From Pleurotus ostreatus/Saccharomyces cerevisiae fusant (Eukaryota; Opisthokonta), in the NCBI GenBank assembly GCA_024196135.1, contig JAMQCK010000077.1, positions 1 to 64,000 on the forward strand: a DNA stretch of 64,000 bases. Reading direction: 5' to 3'. The notes under the pieces are model-generated. The model was not told the origin of the DNA. It was given only the letters and a program-made list of their open reading frames with translations, and did no database searches. This document shows, in pieces, positions 1 to 12,438 of the stretch (positions are counted from its first letter, which is position 1; every line of letters begins with the position of its first letter). The position numbers were made by a program, and so were the translations under genes.

Positions 1-3000
1 GGCGAAATTCCACAACATGTTCTACCGGTCAGGACCGGTCAATGGCCTCCTGAGCGGTGCGCGAGCTTCCCAAACATCCCGCCAGCATACTCATTCCCAG
101 ACAGGAGAGAAAGCGCGCGACATATTCCTCAAGTCCAAGCTGCCCACCGATAAGCTTATGCAAATATGGTACGCAAGCGCGTCTTCAATCACCGCGCAGA
201 TCGCTGAAGAAGTGCTCTGGCAGGACACTTGCCGACACGCACGACCGCGGTGCCCTGGACGCGACCGACTTTGCCATCGGCATGTACTTCATTCAACATG
301 TCATGTCGGGTCACATTTCCTTCATACCCTCTTCCCTTCCCCCGGGTCTATACCAACAAGCCGGCGGTGTCGCGCCGCAGGCTACTGGCAGTGTCGCTAC
401 CCATATGACTGGTGGTGGTTTCCCTCCGCAGCCTTCCCCGCTGCACCAGCAATATACCGGTCAACGCCCGATCCAACCTAACTTGACAGGCAACCGTGTT
501 GTATCAACCCCTAGCCTTCCTGCGAGGCCGGCTGCTGCTGCCTTTGGAAGTCAGGCCTTCGGGACAGCTCAACCTGCTTGGGACGTAACACCTACCGAAA
601 AGGCCAACTCCGACAAGTTTTTTGACGGTCTGGATACTGCAAAGCTTGGTTATATTGAGGGTGATGTAGCGGTACCCTTCATGCTGCAGTCTAATTTGCC
701 GGAGGACGATTTGGCGCGCGTGTGGTAAGTACGAGCGCAAGAAGTCATCCACGAGACTTATCACTTTATAGGGATCTTGCGGATATCAACAATGATGGAA
801 GGCTGAATAGAGATGGCTTTGCTATCGCTATGCACCTCATCCAGAAGAAGCTGGCTGGTCAAGAAATTCCGGCGACCCTTCCTCCTTCTCTCATCCCGCC
901 CTCGATGCGTGGTCAGACCGCGCCTGCACAATCGCCGTTCATGCAGGCTCCAGCGCAACCGCCTCCACCGCAAGAGCCGATGAGGGACTTGTTTAACTTC
1001 GACGATGAGCCTCCTGCGACGATGTCTCCGCCGTTGGCCCCTCAGGCTACGGGCGGGAACACGTTGTCTGCGCAGCCGACAGGTACGGCGTCGGCCTTCA
1101 AACCGGCAACTGCCCCGGTTCCGGCATTCACGTCTCCCGCTCATGCCCAGGATCCTTTCGGAGCCGGGGCCGTTGCTTGTAAGTCGATCCTGCGTCCCAG
1201 CATACCTTGATACTCATATACCCTATAGCGCCTAGCAAGAACCTTCTTGACGACGATGAGGAGATCCAAGATGAGAAAGCGCGCCAGATTCAGAACCAGT
1301 CCGTTGAAATCCGCAACGTGCAGAACCAGGTCGAGTCCACCAACCGCTCTCTGGACAACTCCAAGAACGAACGCGCGAACCTTGAGCAAACGCTCGCCGA
1401 GCAGGCTGCACAGTTATCGGCTTTGCAGACGCAGCTGTCTTCGGCAAAGGCTGCATACGACACCGAGCAGAAGCTCCTTTCAACCCTCAAGGAGCGCTAT
1501 ATCAACCAGTCTAGCGAGATCTCGAAGGCGCGCGAGGAGCTTATCCGCGCCGAGAGCGACCTCAGCGCGCTGAAGGTCGAGAAGTCCGAGATCGAGGGTG
1601 CCTTCCTCCGTGACAAGGAGGAGGCCCGTGGCCTGCACCGCAAGATGACCGAGGTCGGTCACGAGATCGAGATCATCAAGGGCGAAATCGAGAAGGCGAA
1701 GAAGGAGGCGAAGCAGCAGAAGGGCCTCCTCGCCATCGCGAAGAAGCAACTGGGTACGAAGGAAACGGAGCGAAGCAAAGTGGAGAAGGAACTTGACGAG
1801 GCGGCGGCGGAGGTGGCGGCGATCACGCGCGAGAAGGACGAGACGGAGGCGCAAATTGCGGGTGGGGAGGGACTGGCGAATGGCTCTCCAACGTCGCCGC
1901 CAGAGCCGGAACGCGCGTTGTCGAACGACTCGATCACTTTTGCGGCGGCGCAGCCTTTGCCGGTGACGCCCAGCCCAGGCAGCCCGGCGCCGAGCGTGAA
2001 GAGCAATAACCCGTTCGAGAGGCTGGCGATGTCTCCCGGATCTAGGTCGCAGTCGCCGTTCGCGCTCCCGTCGGTGGCGAGCCCGCCTTTGGCTGCCGTG
2101 TCTACGAGCCCTTTGCTTGATGGGGCTGCGCCTGCTGCTGGCATCGAGCAACCTGCCGCCTCGGAGGCTGCTGGCGATCCGTTTGGCTTCTCTGCTGCCT
2201 TCGAGACGCCTGCGCCGCCTGAATCTCAGGAGATCGTCACGACAGAACCGGCGAACGATCCCGCTCAGGCAACACCGAAGCCTGCGCCTGCTGACATAGT
2301 CGTGCCTCCGCATGCTAGGCTTTCGGTCGACAACGCAGTCTCCCCCGCGACCGCCACGGACAGCGAGTTCTTCTCGACCCCTCCTTCAACTGCTCGTCGT
2401 ACGCCCGAAACGTCCCCTTCAAGGGAGCAACCTGCTGATTCTGCAGCTTCCCCGGAAGCGACGACCCCCCAGCCTCCTCATACCCCGGGAGAGACGAAGA
2501 CGGAGGCTGCGGTGCCGGGCGCTTTCCCCGATGTTACGGAGCAGCCGTCGGGCGAGTCGGACCTGACGGCTGGCGTGAAGGAGATCGACGTCGACGAGTC
2601 GGACAGCAGCGACGAGGATGAGATTCCGCTGGCGACTTTGGCGAAGAAGGCGGATGAGGCAAGGGCCAGTCTCGATAAGACGCCTGCGCCCAATGGGCAT
2701 GCGCCGAATGGGTCGACTAGCGGGCCGTCCTTCGACGATATATTCGGCGGCGAGGCTGCGCCTGCGGAGGCGCCAAAGGCTGCTCCGGCGGCTGTCGATG
2801 CCTTCGGCATGCCCATCCAGCAGACCGCGAGTCCGTTCGAGGCACCTGCGGATAACCTATTCGGCAACTCGGCCCCTCCATCTGCTATCTCTCAGGACAC
2901 GTCCGGCGTCAGCGCCTTCGACGAGGCGATGGGTAAGGTCTCGACATCTGGCTCGTCCCCTGCCCCGCAGTTCTCCTTTGAGTCCGCCTTCGACGACAAC

Positions 3001-3961
3001 TTCGACTTCGCTTCTGCCAAGGCGACGGACAACAACCCGTTCCCGACGCCGACACCGCCTGCTGCTCAGCCCAGTGCCTTTCCCGCCGTCGGGTCTGATA
3101 CCTTTCCTGCCGTAGGGTCGCCGGCACCTGCTGCTGATGCGCCCAAGACCAGCAACGACTTCGACGCTATCTTCGGTGCTGGGGAGGCTTCGACCGTCGT
3201 CACCCCGCGCCCGCCTAAGGCGAGCGCGTTGAGACCTGCGTCGAGCTTCATGCCGGATGGCGGCTCACCGTCGGATGGCTCCCCCCAGCGCCCGATGACG
3301 AGCTTCTTCCCGAGCGCGTCGCCGCAAGCAACGAACGGGACGAGTGAGGCCCCTAAGAGTCAGCCGTCTTTTGACGAGGCTTTCGGAGGCTTTGACTCGG
3401 GCCCGTCGTTGAAGTTAGACGATCATGCCGGTGAGCCGCCTGCAAGGGGCTCGGCTGAGACTACGAACTCGCCCAAGACGTTCCCTACCGAGCCGGCATC
3501 GCCGAAGGGCTCGGAGATGTCTACCCGCGGCAGGAGTGCAACGTCCCCTCCACCTCGCGTTGGGTCGCCGCGTTCTGCTACTGGTCGTCCATCGACGTCG
3601 TCTTCATCCAAGGACGGCCATGATGGCAAGTCTCAGCCGCCGACCAGGCATTCCAAGCTTAGCGTATGTTCTTCCCTACCTCCCTCGTTGAAGGACTGAC
3701 CAATACTAGGCCTTCCAGATTCGCTTGCCCTTCGGGAAGAAAAAGAAGCACACGGCGCCTCCTGAGCCCATGCCAGCGGCACCGTCGCATCTGTCGCCCG
3801 CCGTCGAGGAGCCACGGAACGTGACGCCGGGGAGCGAGGACGATGTTGAGCCGGTAAAGCAGTTGACGTCGATGGGCTTCAGCCGCTCGCAAGCGGTGGC
3901 CGCGCTGGAGGCGCATGGGTACGACGTTCAACGAGCACTCAACAGCTTGCTCGGCCAGTAA
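1..3961 (+). CDS. EDE1: Ede1/Eps15-like EH-domain endocytic scaffold, 5' partial
   Basis: Endocytic scaffold that would act early at clathrin-coated sites, binding NPF-containing adaptors and ubiquitinated cargo. The window opens inside an EH domain (residues reading GPVNGLLSG...KLPTDKLMQIW). Predicted exons are 1-56, 105-168, 224-724, 772-1178, 1229-3663 and 3710-3961. A second EF-hand-like EH domain follows (DLADINNDGRLNRDGFAIAM), with Pro-rich linkers, a coiled coil around 1250-1850, and a long disordered stretch rich in NPF and F-D/E-x-F-like motifs. The C-terminus is a UBA domain (LTSMGFSRSQAVAALEAHGY) ending at the stop at 3959-3961. EH-coiled coil-UBA is the order in yeast Ede1. The upstream EH domain(s) and start codon lie outside the window. 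Confidence 0.9.
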
Positions 3962-4440
3962 ACCTGCTCGCTTCGGAATGCCGATGACATGGAACTACTA
4001 CTACGCCTTCTATCCACGCATTCGGTACATATGCAATGCTCACACAGTACCTCGTTCAAGGTCGCGTCACTCGTTCGTTCGTCTGTTCGACTTCTACCTG
4101 CTCCTCTACTTCCTTATGATATCTGCTTATTCACGCCTTACTATATGTGTAGTTCGACGGACACTTGATCTCGAGATGGGATCCGCACGCTCGTTCTTAT
4201 CTTATTCTTTCTCCTCTTTTCTCTCCAAATACTGAATACCAGAATCAAATGGGCCATCAAGGATTGGACTCTTGACTCGTTTGAGATCGTGAAGCCGGCA
4301 GACAAGGTAGTCTGTGGGAACGGCGTTGTGGGTCCCGGACATACCATCTTTCCCCGTATGGTACATGCCCACAAAGCGAATAAGTATGCTATATGAAAGT
4401 CCGAGTGCTGAGCTATAAGTTATGTATAGTACTAAATGGG
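3962..4440. other. convergent 3' intergenic region
   Basis: AT-richer spacer between the ends of the EDE1-like gene (+) and the first MBOAT gene (-). It must hold both 3' UTRs. I see no coding or RNA signal. Confidence 0.6.
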
Positions 4441-5862
4441 TCAAGGAAAGGATCGTGTGGTGTTCGTAAAGTCCATGAAGTCCAAAGATAAGTTGGGGAT
4501 CCCTTGCGAAAGTGGTGGCACAGGCCATTCCATCGTCCATTTGTCCTCCATCCCGGCCGCTCGCCACATCATCGTGATTGGCGAGAACGGCAAACACGAC
4601 ACGATTGGCCGGCCACTACTCAATATTGGGTTCGTCATCATTGGCATGCTGACGTACAGCCAGGCCGCGACGTAGAGCCTCCCGAGCGCGCGTGTAGCTG
4701 CAGACCCGCGGATTCCGGCTTTCCTCGCGAGCGCGATGACATCGTCCTCGACGGTGATGGCGAAGGCCTGCGACATGAAAAACCAGAAGGTGGCGCCGAA
4801 GGGTTTGTTGATATTGACATCACCTGCAGCGTGGGCAAGGCCGGAGATGAAGAAGCCAACGTAGAGCTGGATGTAGGCGGATGCAGAGGTGCCGGGCTGG
4901 GCGCCGAATATGCGGCAGGTGGTCTTGCCCATGGAGCAAATGAACTGGGTACAAGGTCAGCACGACGATCGAAGGCACATCAGCAGACACGACATACCCG
5001 GCGCATAAAGTGATGCCATGTCCTCCTGTAGAGCATGTCGTCAGAAAGACTTTGTGACACTAACGGCGCGTCACTTACCCCCAAAGCCGTCTGACCGTGA
5101 AGGCATCCCACCAGCTCCCCCACAAAGGCGGCCATGACTGAGGCGCCGAGAATCCGCAGCCCACGGCGACCGCGCTAAGCAAGCAATATGCAAGCTGCGA
5201 ATCTGCCCAGAAGTTGGCCATGTAGAAGAGCGAGGAGAGAATTTGGCAGATGGGACCCTGCGCTGAAGGCTGTATACGTTCCGCGGCGAGTGAGGAAGTG
5301 ATGGGGTTGTGCTTGAGGTAGATGGCGGCGATGTCCATAACGAAGACGAAGAACATGGCATCGGATATGCGTCTGACGAGGAAGGAGCGGCGGGTCTCTG
5401 TTGCCGGAACTTTGACGACGTGGGGGACCTGTGTGTGCCACTCAGCCATACAGCAGCGGCAGGAAGAGAAAGAAAACCTACCGTATTGCTCCAGCCGATC
5501 CCACGAAGGCAACCGACGAGATTGGTCGCCCACCATATCCGCCTCCAGAGTGGCATGTCCCTCGCAAGTTGCTTGTCCCCATCTCTCTTCGTACCGTCCC
5601 GCAGGGGATCTGGCTGCAGAAAATACCAGTCGAAGGCGATAAGCAAGAACACCCCGAAGCTGCTGCCTCCGATGTAGTCATGATATGGGTCGCCTATCAG
5701 GAAGCGATGTCGCGAGATGGTGGAGTATGCGACCTGCAGCTGGCCAGCGAATATGAGGGCGCGAATAATTGTTGGTGGGCGGGTGGCGACGACGAAGGGG
5801 GTGGTGAGGAAGATGAGTGTTATGGGTACAAGGAGTGCAGAAGGGCTGTGAGCGTTGCACAT
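4441..5862 (-). CDS. wax-synthase-domain MBOAT-like acyltransferase, copy 1
   Basis: Multi-pass membrane protein of the fungal wax-synthase/TRI7-like MBOAT branch, expected to move an acyl group onto an alcohol acceptor at the ER; the substrate cannot be read from sequence. Predicted exons on the minus strand are 5862-5482, 5428-5079, 5025-4998 (only 28 nt) and 4944-4441. Features include an N-terminal hydrophobic segment ending VVATRPPTIIRAL, a PYHDYIGG loop, the MANFWADSQLAY segment, the WHHFMRR motif carried by the micro-exon with the family's likely catalytic His, and the C-terminal NPILSSGRP loop. The gene is a close paralogue of the copy at 12439-13797, with the same exon plan, but has a longer C-terminal tail after the shared WxxxxP region. 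Start chosen at the ATG opening MCNAHSPSALL. Confidence 0.85.
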
Positions 5863-6700
5863 AGTAGAAGAAAAGCGGAGAGCAGAAAGGGGAAACGGGA
5901 ATACTGACCTTGGGAGGGCGCCTACCTAGGCAACTTAAAGGATGCTGCAGCGAGGTGGTCGAATAGGTTGGTGGATGCGCAGGGCAGTACCTCGCTAGAG
6001 CGCGTGCAAGGCTATGGGCATCGAAACCAGGTCTGGGAGCAAGAAGCGCTGAAGCCAAGTCTCGAAGCTGTACGGTCTATACTGCGCAAAGTGTTCCTGC
6101 GGCGTTGTCGCAGAAGTAAGGCTGATGGTGGTTGTAGAAGAACAACCGGCAAGATGTATAGAGCTCGGGTAATTGTCCGATGCACGCCTTTTCAGGCGTG
6201 AAGTCAGGCTTGATGACAAGAGGGAAGTCCTCGAGAGAATCCAGAATCGTCGTGCGCGGAACCAGGAAGGCTTCGGTAAAAGCCGAAAACGGAACCAACT
6301 TTGGTGGTCGTGTAGGTCCATCATCTCTTGCCAAATTCGGCATTCCCTTGGTACACCTACCTGGCTGCCAAGTTCTTTCACCTGGAATGATCCAAATGCC
6401 TCGCTGCTCGAAAGTCCATAAGGTACATCGCAACCTTGGCAGCGGTCACAACCTTGACCCAACACCTGCAAGCGGGGGATTAGCCGCTCAGCTATCCGCC
6501 TACAAGAAACTGCAACAGCGTCATCATAAAGCGTCCGGTAAGTAGCAAGTTACGAGCTACAAGGTTGAATATATTACTTGCGATGGTTTCCTCCCGCTGT
6601 CCGCCTTGTCGCGAAAGGAGTTCATGTTGCTATTCTGCCCGAGGATCTTCGCACGATGGTTCTACGCATGCATACAGCCTACGTGCGCGCACGCCCCTCC
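5863..6700. other. 838-bp intergenic region, no supported gene
   Basis: Upstream region of MBOAT copy 1 and 3' flank of V-ATPase subunit H. A minus-strand open frame near 6077-6433 has fairly protein-like composition but lacks an ATG start and a recognisable domain, so it is not called. Nothing else is supported. Confidence 0.5.
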
Positions 6701-8732
6701 CTACGCCGTGATCCACGGCTGGCTAACCAAAGCCTGCACGGACAACAGTGCGCGGTAGCGCACGTCCGCATCTGGGTGCGTCATGAGCTCCATCACGCGC
6801 GTCTTCGCGCCGAGGTCGTTGATGAGCCTGCGAGGTAAGCGTTAGTAGTGAGCTCGCACAAGGGTTAGCGATGAGCTCGCATGAGGCGCGAGAGGCAGGG
6901 AAGAAACATGGAGCGACAATGAAGTGGCAGTGAAAGAAGATGCAAGATGGATGGGATGATTGTGTGGTGGGATGCGATGCAAGCAATCAGAGGCGAGGAG
7001 ATGTTTAGCACGTGGTGGCGCGAGGTAGCCTGTCTTAAAGAGGGAAAGGGAAAGAGGACAACATATACGCACTTCTTTCCCCGCTCATAGTGCTTCACAT
7101 ATTGCCCGATATCGTGCACCGCGACTGCGAGCACTAGAGCATCCCTCGAGTCGTTCAGCAGCTTGATCAGCGTCCTGTGAAGTTGACCCGTCAGCACACT
7201 TCGTCGCTTATCCGAATCGTCTAGCCAAAAGAACCCCCAAGCAACACGACTTACTTCAACTCCTTCGCATCCTTCTCATTCAACTTCGCCGCATTCTCCT
7301 TCCAGAAATCGTCCGACTCATGCACCGGCGTCCAGCTCAGGTGGCCCGACGCCAGCTCGCTCGCGTACTCGTCCCACGTCGTCAGGCTCTGGAAGCGCGC
7401 GGCGAGCTCGTCGCGCAGGTACTGCACGTCCTCGACGATGTCCTCGTCGGACCACTTGCGCGCCGCGAGGTTCTTGGCGAAGGGGAGCAGCTGCGAGACG
7501 AGCATCGCGGGGAGGTTGGCGGTGGGCGCGCGGGAGACGAGATTCTGCGAGGGCGGTGAGAACGATGGCGGGTGAAAGGGAAGCGGAAGATGAGGAGAGT
7601 AGGGTGTGCACATACCTTGAAGGTCGCGACAATGACGCGGATGACTTTCTCCTTTACGGCTTCTTGCGCGACGGAGATGAGGAGGGGAATGATGTCGTAC
7701 TTCCTGCCAGATAGGTTAGAGACACACACGAATTATGGTGCAGATGTACTGACTTGTTGATCTCCTCTGCCACGTTCTGCTCGAAGGTGAGTAGCCAGAA
7801 GCAGAATGCGACCTGGTAGCTCATTTGCGGGCCAGGCTTGTTCTTGAGGATGTCGACAAGCCTGGAATAATGATGATGAATTTAAGTTCGATCTCCTTGA
7901 CGTATAGAACATACCCAGTGATGATCTTGGGTATCGACCACACAGCTTGCCTGACCTCTGGCCGCGCAAGCAAGGCCTCTAGGCACTGGACGGCAACATC
8001 GCGGCGGTTGACTGAGCCTGCAGTGATTTGCGTAGCAAGGGTATTGAGGAAGGGCTGGAGGAGGTTCGTGGGGAGAGGAGCGGGTTCTGCGCTTTAGGCG
8101 CTTGTCTGTTAGACGAGATCGGACAGCGGGGCTGGATGCGCGTACCAGAGCAGCACAGTCAAGATCTGCGCGGCCTTGAGTTGCACAAACTCGTCCTGGG
8201 TATCAATTGTGCTGTGTGGGGTATGAGCATGAGAGCGCGTGATGTGGGGAATACACATACCGCAAGAGGGGGCCGTAAGGCAGTTCTGGATCGGACTCGC
8301 GAGTGCGGAGGAATAGTGGTATACGCTCGTCATGATCTAGTCACGAGTCAGTGAGAGTTGGGATGTGATGGCATCTCTACACGACGCACCCGTCAACGCA
8401 TCCGCGATGAGCACCAGCAGGCATTGCATAGTATCGACCCGCTGCAGCTTCTTGAGGAGCCGGAGGTACAGAAGCGCGTACGCCTGCCCATCGGAGAGCA
8501 AGATAGACTCAATCTTGGCGCGCGACTGCCTGTCGACCTTCTTGATCAACGCGAGCTCCTCAGAGGTGACGAGGTCCGCGCGCTGGTAGCCCTACATTCG
8601 TGTTCCCTCCTCAGTATGGTCCTCATTGTGTGACAGCAGGTAAAGAGGATGTACCTCCCATGGCACTGGCTTCGTCCTAATCTTGAGCGAGTTCTCCTCG
8701 AGCCATATGTTGGAGACGAGGGAGACGGACAT
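6701..8732 (-). CDS. VMA13: V-type proton ATPase subunit H
   Basis: Regulatory subunit of the V1 sector of the vacuolar H+-ATPase; it couples V1 to V0 and silences free V1. The start ATG at 8732-8730 reads MSVSLVSNIWLEENSLKIR, then after an intron GYQRADLVTSEELALIKK and a HEAT/ARM-like helical repeat body (for example HDERIPLFLRTRESDPELPYG and EFVQLKAAQILT). The C-terminal V-ATPase_H domain contains VHDIGQYVKHYERGKK and RVMELMTHPDADVRYRALLS and ends at QPWITA, stop at 6703-6701. At least eight exons are joined. Overall size suits the roughly 440-480 residue family. It shares a 336-bp promoter region with the divergent MRPL46 gene. Confidence 0.93.
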
Positions 8733-9068
8733 TGTTGTCGTCGCGGTCAAGCAGCGGCAAGCCCATTATGACGCCGATGCGGTAGGTGCTTCGCACGCTT
8801 CACGTGGGTGAGAGCACGTGGTCGGTTCAGGTTCATTCAGAGCTCGGCGGAATCATCTCTCTGTCGAGTACTCAGCAGCAGTCGCAAATTATTCTACCTT
8901 CCCTTTCCAACTCCAGAGAGTAGATAAAAAACCTAGCCCAATCCCGAGGACGAGGGCGAGCAACCGGAATTGACCGCCGGACATGACGGACCGCATTCGG
9001 GCCGCACGTGGCGTCTACTTTTTCTCGTCCGCGAACTTGACGCGCTGAAGTACAGGTCAGAGGCGGTC
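8733..9068. promoter_or_regulatory. divergent promoter VMA13/MRPL46 with three CACGTG boxes
   Basis: This 336-bp region separates two divergent starts. Palindromic CACGTG sites lie at 8801-8806, 8815-8820 and 9005-9010. CACGTG is the core recognised by bHLH factors such as Cbf1 or USF-like proteins; that such a factor acts here is inference. Confidence 0.5.
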
Positions 9069-10084
9069 ATGTCGGTGCTCAACGTTTCCCGGACATGTAG
9101 GCGGCGGGCTCTAGGTGCGTAACACCCACCTACCTACCATTCCCATACTCACCGTACTTGCAGGCTCCTTCCGAACCCTCGCTACGGAGGCGACGCACCC
9201 CGTCCCTCGACAGCCGCCCGTCGCGCCCGCGCCGACCCCCAAGCCCCCGCGCACCAACAAGCCCATCATCCACACCTCCGTCATCCTCAACCGCGCGCCC
9301 TTCCTCACGCGCGACCCCACCCCCTTCGAGCGCGCCTTCTACGCCTACCAGCAGCGCATCCGCCGCGCCCTCCACAACCCCTTCCCGGAGGACTTCTACT
9401 TCAAGCCCGGCTCCCTGCTCGCGACGAAGTTCCGCGCGGAGGAGAATGTGCGCGAGCGCGAGGCGTATGGGAATGGGTTTGGTGTCGAGGAGGAGAAGAG
9501 TGCGGAGCGGGCGGCGGCGGATGCGGCTGCGCTCGAGCAGCTGAGGTTGCAGGAGGGAGAGGGGGAGGAGCTGCCGGATAGGGAGCACCCGGCGGATAAG
9601 GCGAAGGATCTGCGCAGTCTGGACCGCGCGGGTCAGCGCAATATCTACGCGCTGGTGTTCGTGAACGGCGAATGGCGATTCCCCGAGGGCGACATCAAGA
9701 AGGGGGAATGGTTGCATCAGGTTTGTCTTCACCAGTGTTTTGTCCCTGCCCTGCTGACAATACTGCCAGGCCGCCCAACGCGACCTCGAGCACGAATGTG
9801 GCGCGCACATGGACACCTGGATTGTCTCGCGCAACCCGATCGGCCTCTACAAGCGAAAAGCAAACGACGCCGCCTCTACCTCCACTTCCACCCCCGGCAC
9901 ACCTACCCCTGCCTCCACCACCCCCGAAATTTCCACCTTTTTCTACAAAGCGCACATCCTCGCCGGTCAAATCCGTCCCGCAAACGGCGCGACCGACTTC
10001 GTCTGGCTCACGAAGGAGGAGATCAAGGAGCGCGTGGCGCCGGAGTACTGGGAGGGCGTGAAGGATATGTTGTCGGATTTCTAA
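9069..10084 (+). CDS. MRPL46: mitochondrial large-subunit ribosomal protein L46 (yeast MRPL17 type)
   Basis: Protein of the mitochondrial 54S ribosomal subunit, built on a Nudix-like fold that is usually not catalytic. Predicted exons are 9069-9114, 9164-9720 and 9770-10084. The N-terminus is basic and Arg/Ser-rich (MSVLNVSRTCRRRALGSFR), as expected of a mitochondrial presequence. The MRP-L46 N-terminal domain follows (IHTSVILNRAPFLTRDPTPFE ... DFYFKPGSLL), then a charged coil and the Nudix-like half with ERDLEHECG, IVSRNPIGLYKR and FVWLTKEEIKERV. It ends KDMLSDF. The first exon is only 46 nt and was assigned from frame plus splice signals. Confidence 0.92.
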
Positions 10085-10264
10085 TGTAGCCGCGCATGCC
10101 CTATATACTACGTCTGCGCCGTAGACTGCTAATCCCTGACATACCCTCTGCTCCTCCTGGCACATGCAGTTTCTGGCTCATGCCATGGTACAACGAAGGC
10201 CAAACCTCGTAATTGAGTGCCATATGTACTGAAGAGTAAGTCTGCTTGACATTCAACCAATGCC

Positions 10265-11991
10265 CTACTTCTTCGGCGCCCCAATCGCCTTCTTCCGCGC
10301 ATCGTCGAACCGGCGCACGGTGACCTGGCACTTCGTTGTCTTGCAGATATGCTTCGCCGCATTCTTGACTTCGTCGGAGAACAGCGTGAGCCCCGCGGCG
10401 CGCTCGACGGCGTCGACTGAAAAGGGGAGAGGGTGTTAGCATCGCTGGTGTATGGTGAAGATGAGTGTCATGGTAGAAAGGGAGGGCGTCATAGAGGGAT
10501 GCTTTCGTGCAGTGGCACGAGAGAATCCAAATTTCACTCACCCGGCACCACAAACCCTTCCAACGGCGCCTCGTCCGGGATCACCGCATTCGGGAGCGCA
10601 AACGCGCCGATGGAAAGCTCGTGCACGTCTGGCGTGGCCGGCGACGCGGGGCGCGAGGCGAGGACGACCTTTGCGAAGTGCGTGGGGACGCCGACGTTGG
10701 GCGGGTTGCCGATGACTTCGTAGTGCTGGGGAAGCAAGGTTAGTTCGAACTTGGAGAACTAGGAAGACTTAAAGGAGTGGGTGGTAGATAGGTTGTTGAG
10801 GTAGAAGAGGGTAGGCTGGGAAGAAGGAGAGAAAGAGTTTATACGCACCACTCGCCACTTGCCATCGGGGTCCTGCTTCGGGAGGTACAAGGGTACGGTG
10901 AAGACGTAGACGTCGGCAAAGGCGCCAGTCAGTTTGCGACACCAGTCTTCGAGGTAGGCCCAGTCTGAAAAGGCTTGTGAGCATGCCTGGCGCATGTACG
11001 GAAACGGAGGATGATGAAGGTCAAGATATTTCGGCAAGGAGGTTGGGGAATTTGTGGCAACCGTAGGGGGAGAGGCAGATGAGAACAAAAAAGTACGCAC
11101 AATGCCTGTTGAATCCATCGCCCACTTGAGGGGCAATGTTGGAGAGGAGGAAGGTTTCGTCCATCGCTGCTTGCGAGATCTTCGCGTCTGCGGCGGGCAC
11201 CCTGAGTGCGAGGTAATGTTAGCAATTGGGCACAAATAGCAGGCACGGGCAGGGATCCATGAGCGGACAAGGTGCAAATAGAACCAATGGTATGCACGTA
11301 CATGTGTCCTCTGTCATACCCACTCCGGAAGTAATCGCTCAGCTTTGCGCGGAACATGGCCGGAATGTTGGGATCCTCAACGAAGGTGGACTTGCCGCGG
11401 TCGCCTGCTTCGGATGCTTCGGGACCGGCGACGAGGGCAGACTTGCCGAGGGAGGCGAGGGTAAGGTGCTCGGCGGTCTAAGGGCAATGCAGATGGTCAG
11501 GCGCAAGGGAGGCGAAGGTGAACGGGGAGAATGCAAGCCGAGTTGGGGGAGGAACATGGAAGCAGTCAGTCGGAGACTTGAAGGAAGCATAGAGCACCAC
11601 TCACCCATGCTGGATGCCTCAGTCGCCGGTCGTATGCCGCAACATACGCCTTTCGTACGAGCGCGTCCGCGATCGGGCCTGCCCTCCCGGTCAGCAGCTC
11701 CCTCTCCCAATACCCCAGACCTCACGCACCCGGATTCCCATACTTCAACACTGGCGACAACAGCGCGCCCACGGGCTCAATATCCGTAATCCTCGCCCCG
11801 CCCTTGTCGCTCATCTGTACCACCGGCTTCGGGGGCACGGAAGGCGGGGTAACGGGTCCTCCGGGGACTGCGGCGGTTGTGGTTGCTGGAGGGGCAGGGG
11901 CGGTGCGCTTGGACGCGACAGCGGCGCCGACACCGCCGACGACGGCGCCGGCAGCGAAGACGGCGGCGTGGATGAGGACGGAGGGGGCCAT
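10265..11991 (-). CDS. NUC1: mitochondrial DNA/RNA non-specific endonuclease (EndoG/Nuc1)
   Basis: Sugar-nonspecific nuclease of the beta-beta-alpha metal family, resident in mitochondria and linked to mtDNA recombination and cell death. The N-terminus is a hydrophobic anchor (MAPSVLIHAAVFAAGAVVGG) followed by a Pro/Thr linker. The catalytic signature is split by an intron and reads DYFRSGYDRGHM, with the His general base in DRGHM. Downstream are QVGDGFNRHYWAYLEDWCRKL (the Asn of the FNR segment is the usual metal ligand), VYVFTVPLYLPKQ, FAKVVLASRP and the C-terminal ICKTTKCQVTVRRFDDARKK. At least six exons on the minus strand; stop at 10267-10265. Length suits the roughly 310-330 residue family. 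Confidence 0.93.
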
Positions 11992-12438
11992 GAGAGCGAG
12001 CGGAACGGAGGTGCAGGCGCGGAGGAACGCGACGCGACGGTCCGCGTCCGATCAAGTGATCGGGGAGGTAATTGTGGACCCACAACGTTCAACTTGGCTG
12101 TGGCGGCAAGTGCCGGTGCTCTCTTGTCCGCAACCGCGATGTCCTCCTGGCTTTGGGAGTCTCATGAACGACTTCGGAATGTCTATGCGGAATTTTCTCC
12201 GGCTCCCTTGGGCGCTACTTACTTAGGCGCTGACGATTGCGTCAAACCCGGAGTCATCAGCGGAATGCTTGTCTCGCGTTGGAAGGCACAGTCGCTTGAA
12301 CATCTCTTTCTTGGAACGTAGATCCTGGTTTCAGAGCCTCGCTAAAGGAGCGCTACGGCGCGCCTTTGCAAATTTGCATAACTGGATACATATATATTCC
12401 TGTCCTCGACGATCACCTCGCCTCAACCACCTACCGCC
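11992..12438. promoter_or_regulatory. divergent promoter NUC1 / MBOAT copy 2
   Basis: This 447-bp region lies between divergent starts. A CATATATATT stretch at 12389-12398 sits about 40 bp before the MBOAT ATG and could be a TATA element, though that is close to the ATG. No other element recognised. Confidence 0.35.

Noticed and set aside
6077..6433. Minus-strand frame with protein-like composition between MBOAT copy 1 and VMA13
   Set aside because: Begins with TTG, no ATG in place, no recognisable domain, no matching splice partners. A decayed gene cannot be excluded.
6440..6515. tRNA-like string on the minus strand (GGATAGCTGAGCGGCTAATC)
   Set aside because: The A-box-like part fits, but the D stem, T stem and acceptor stem do not pair and no proper B box follows.
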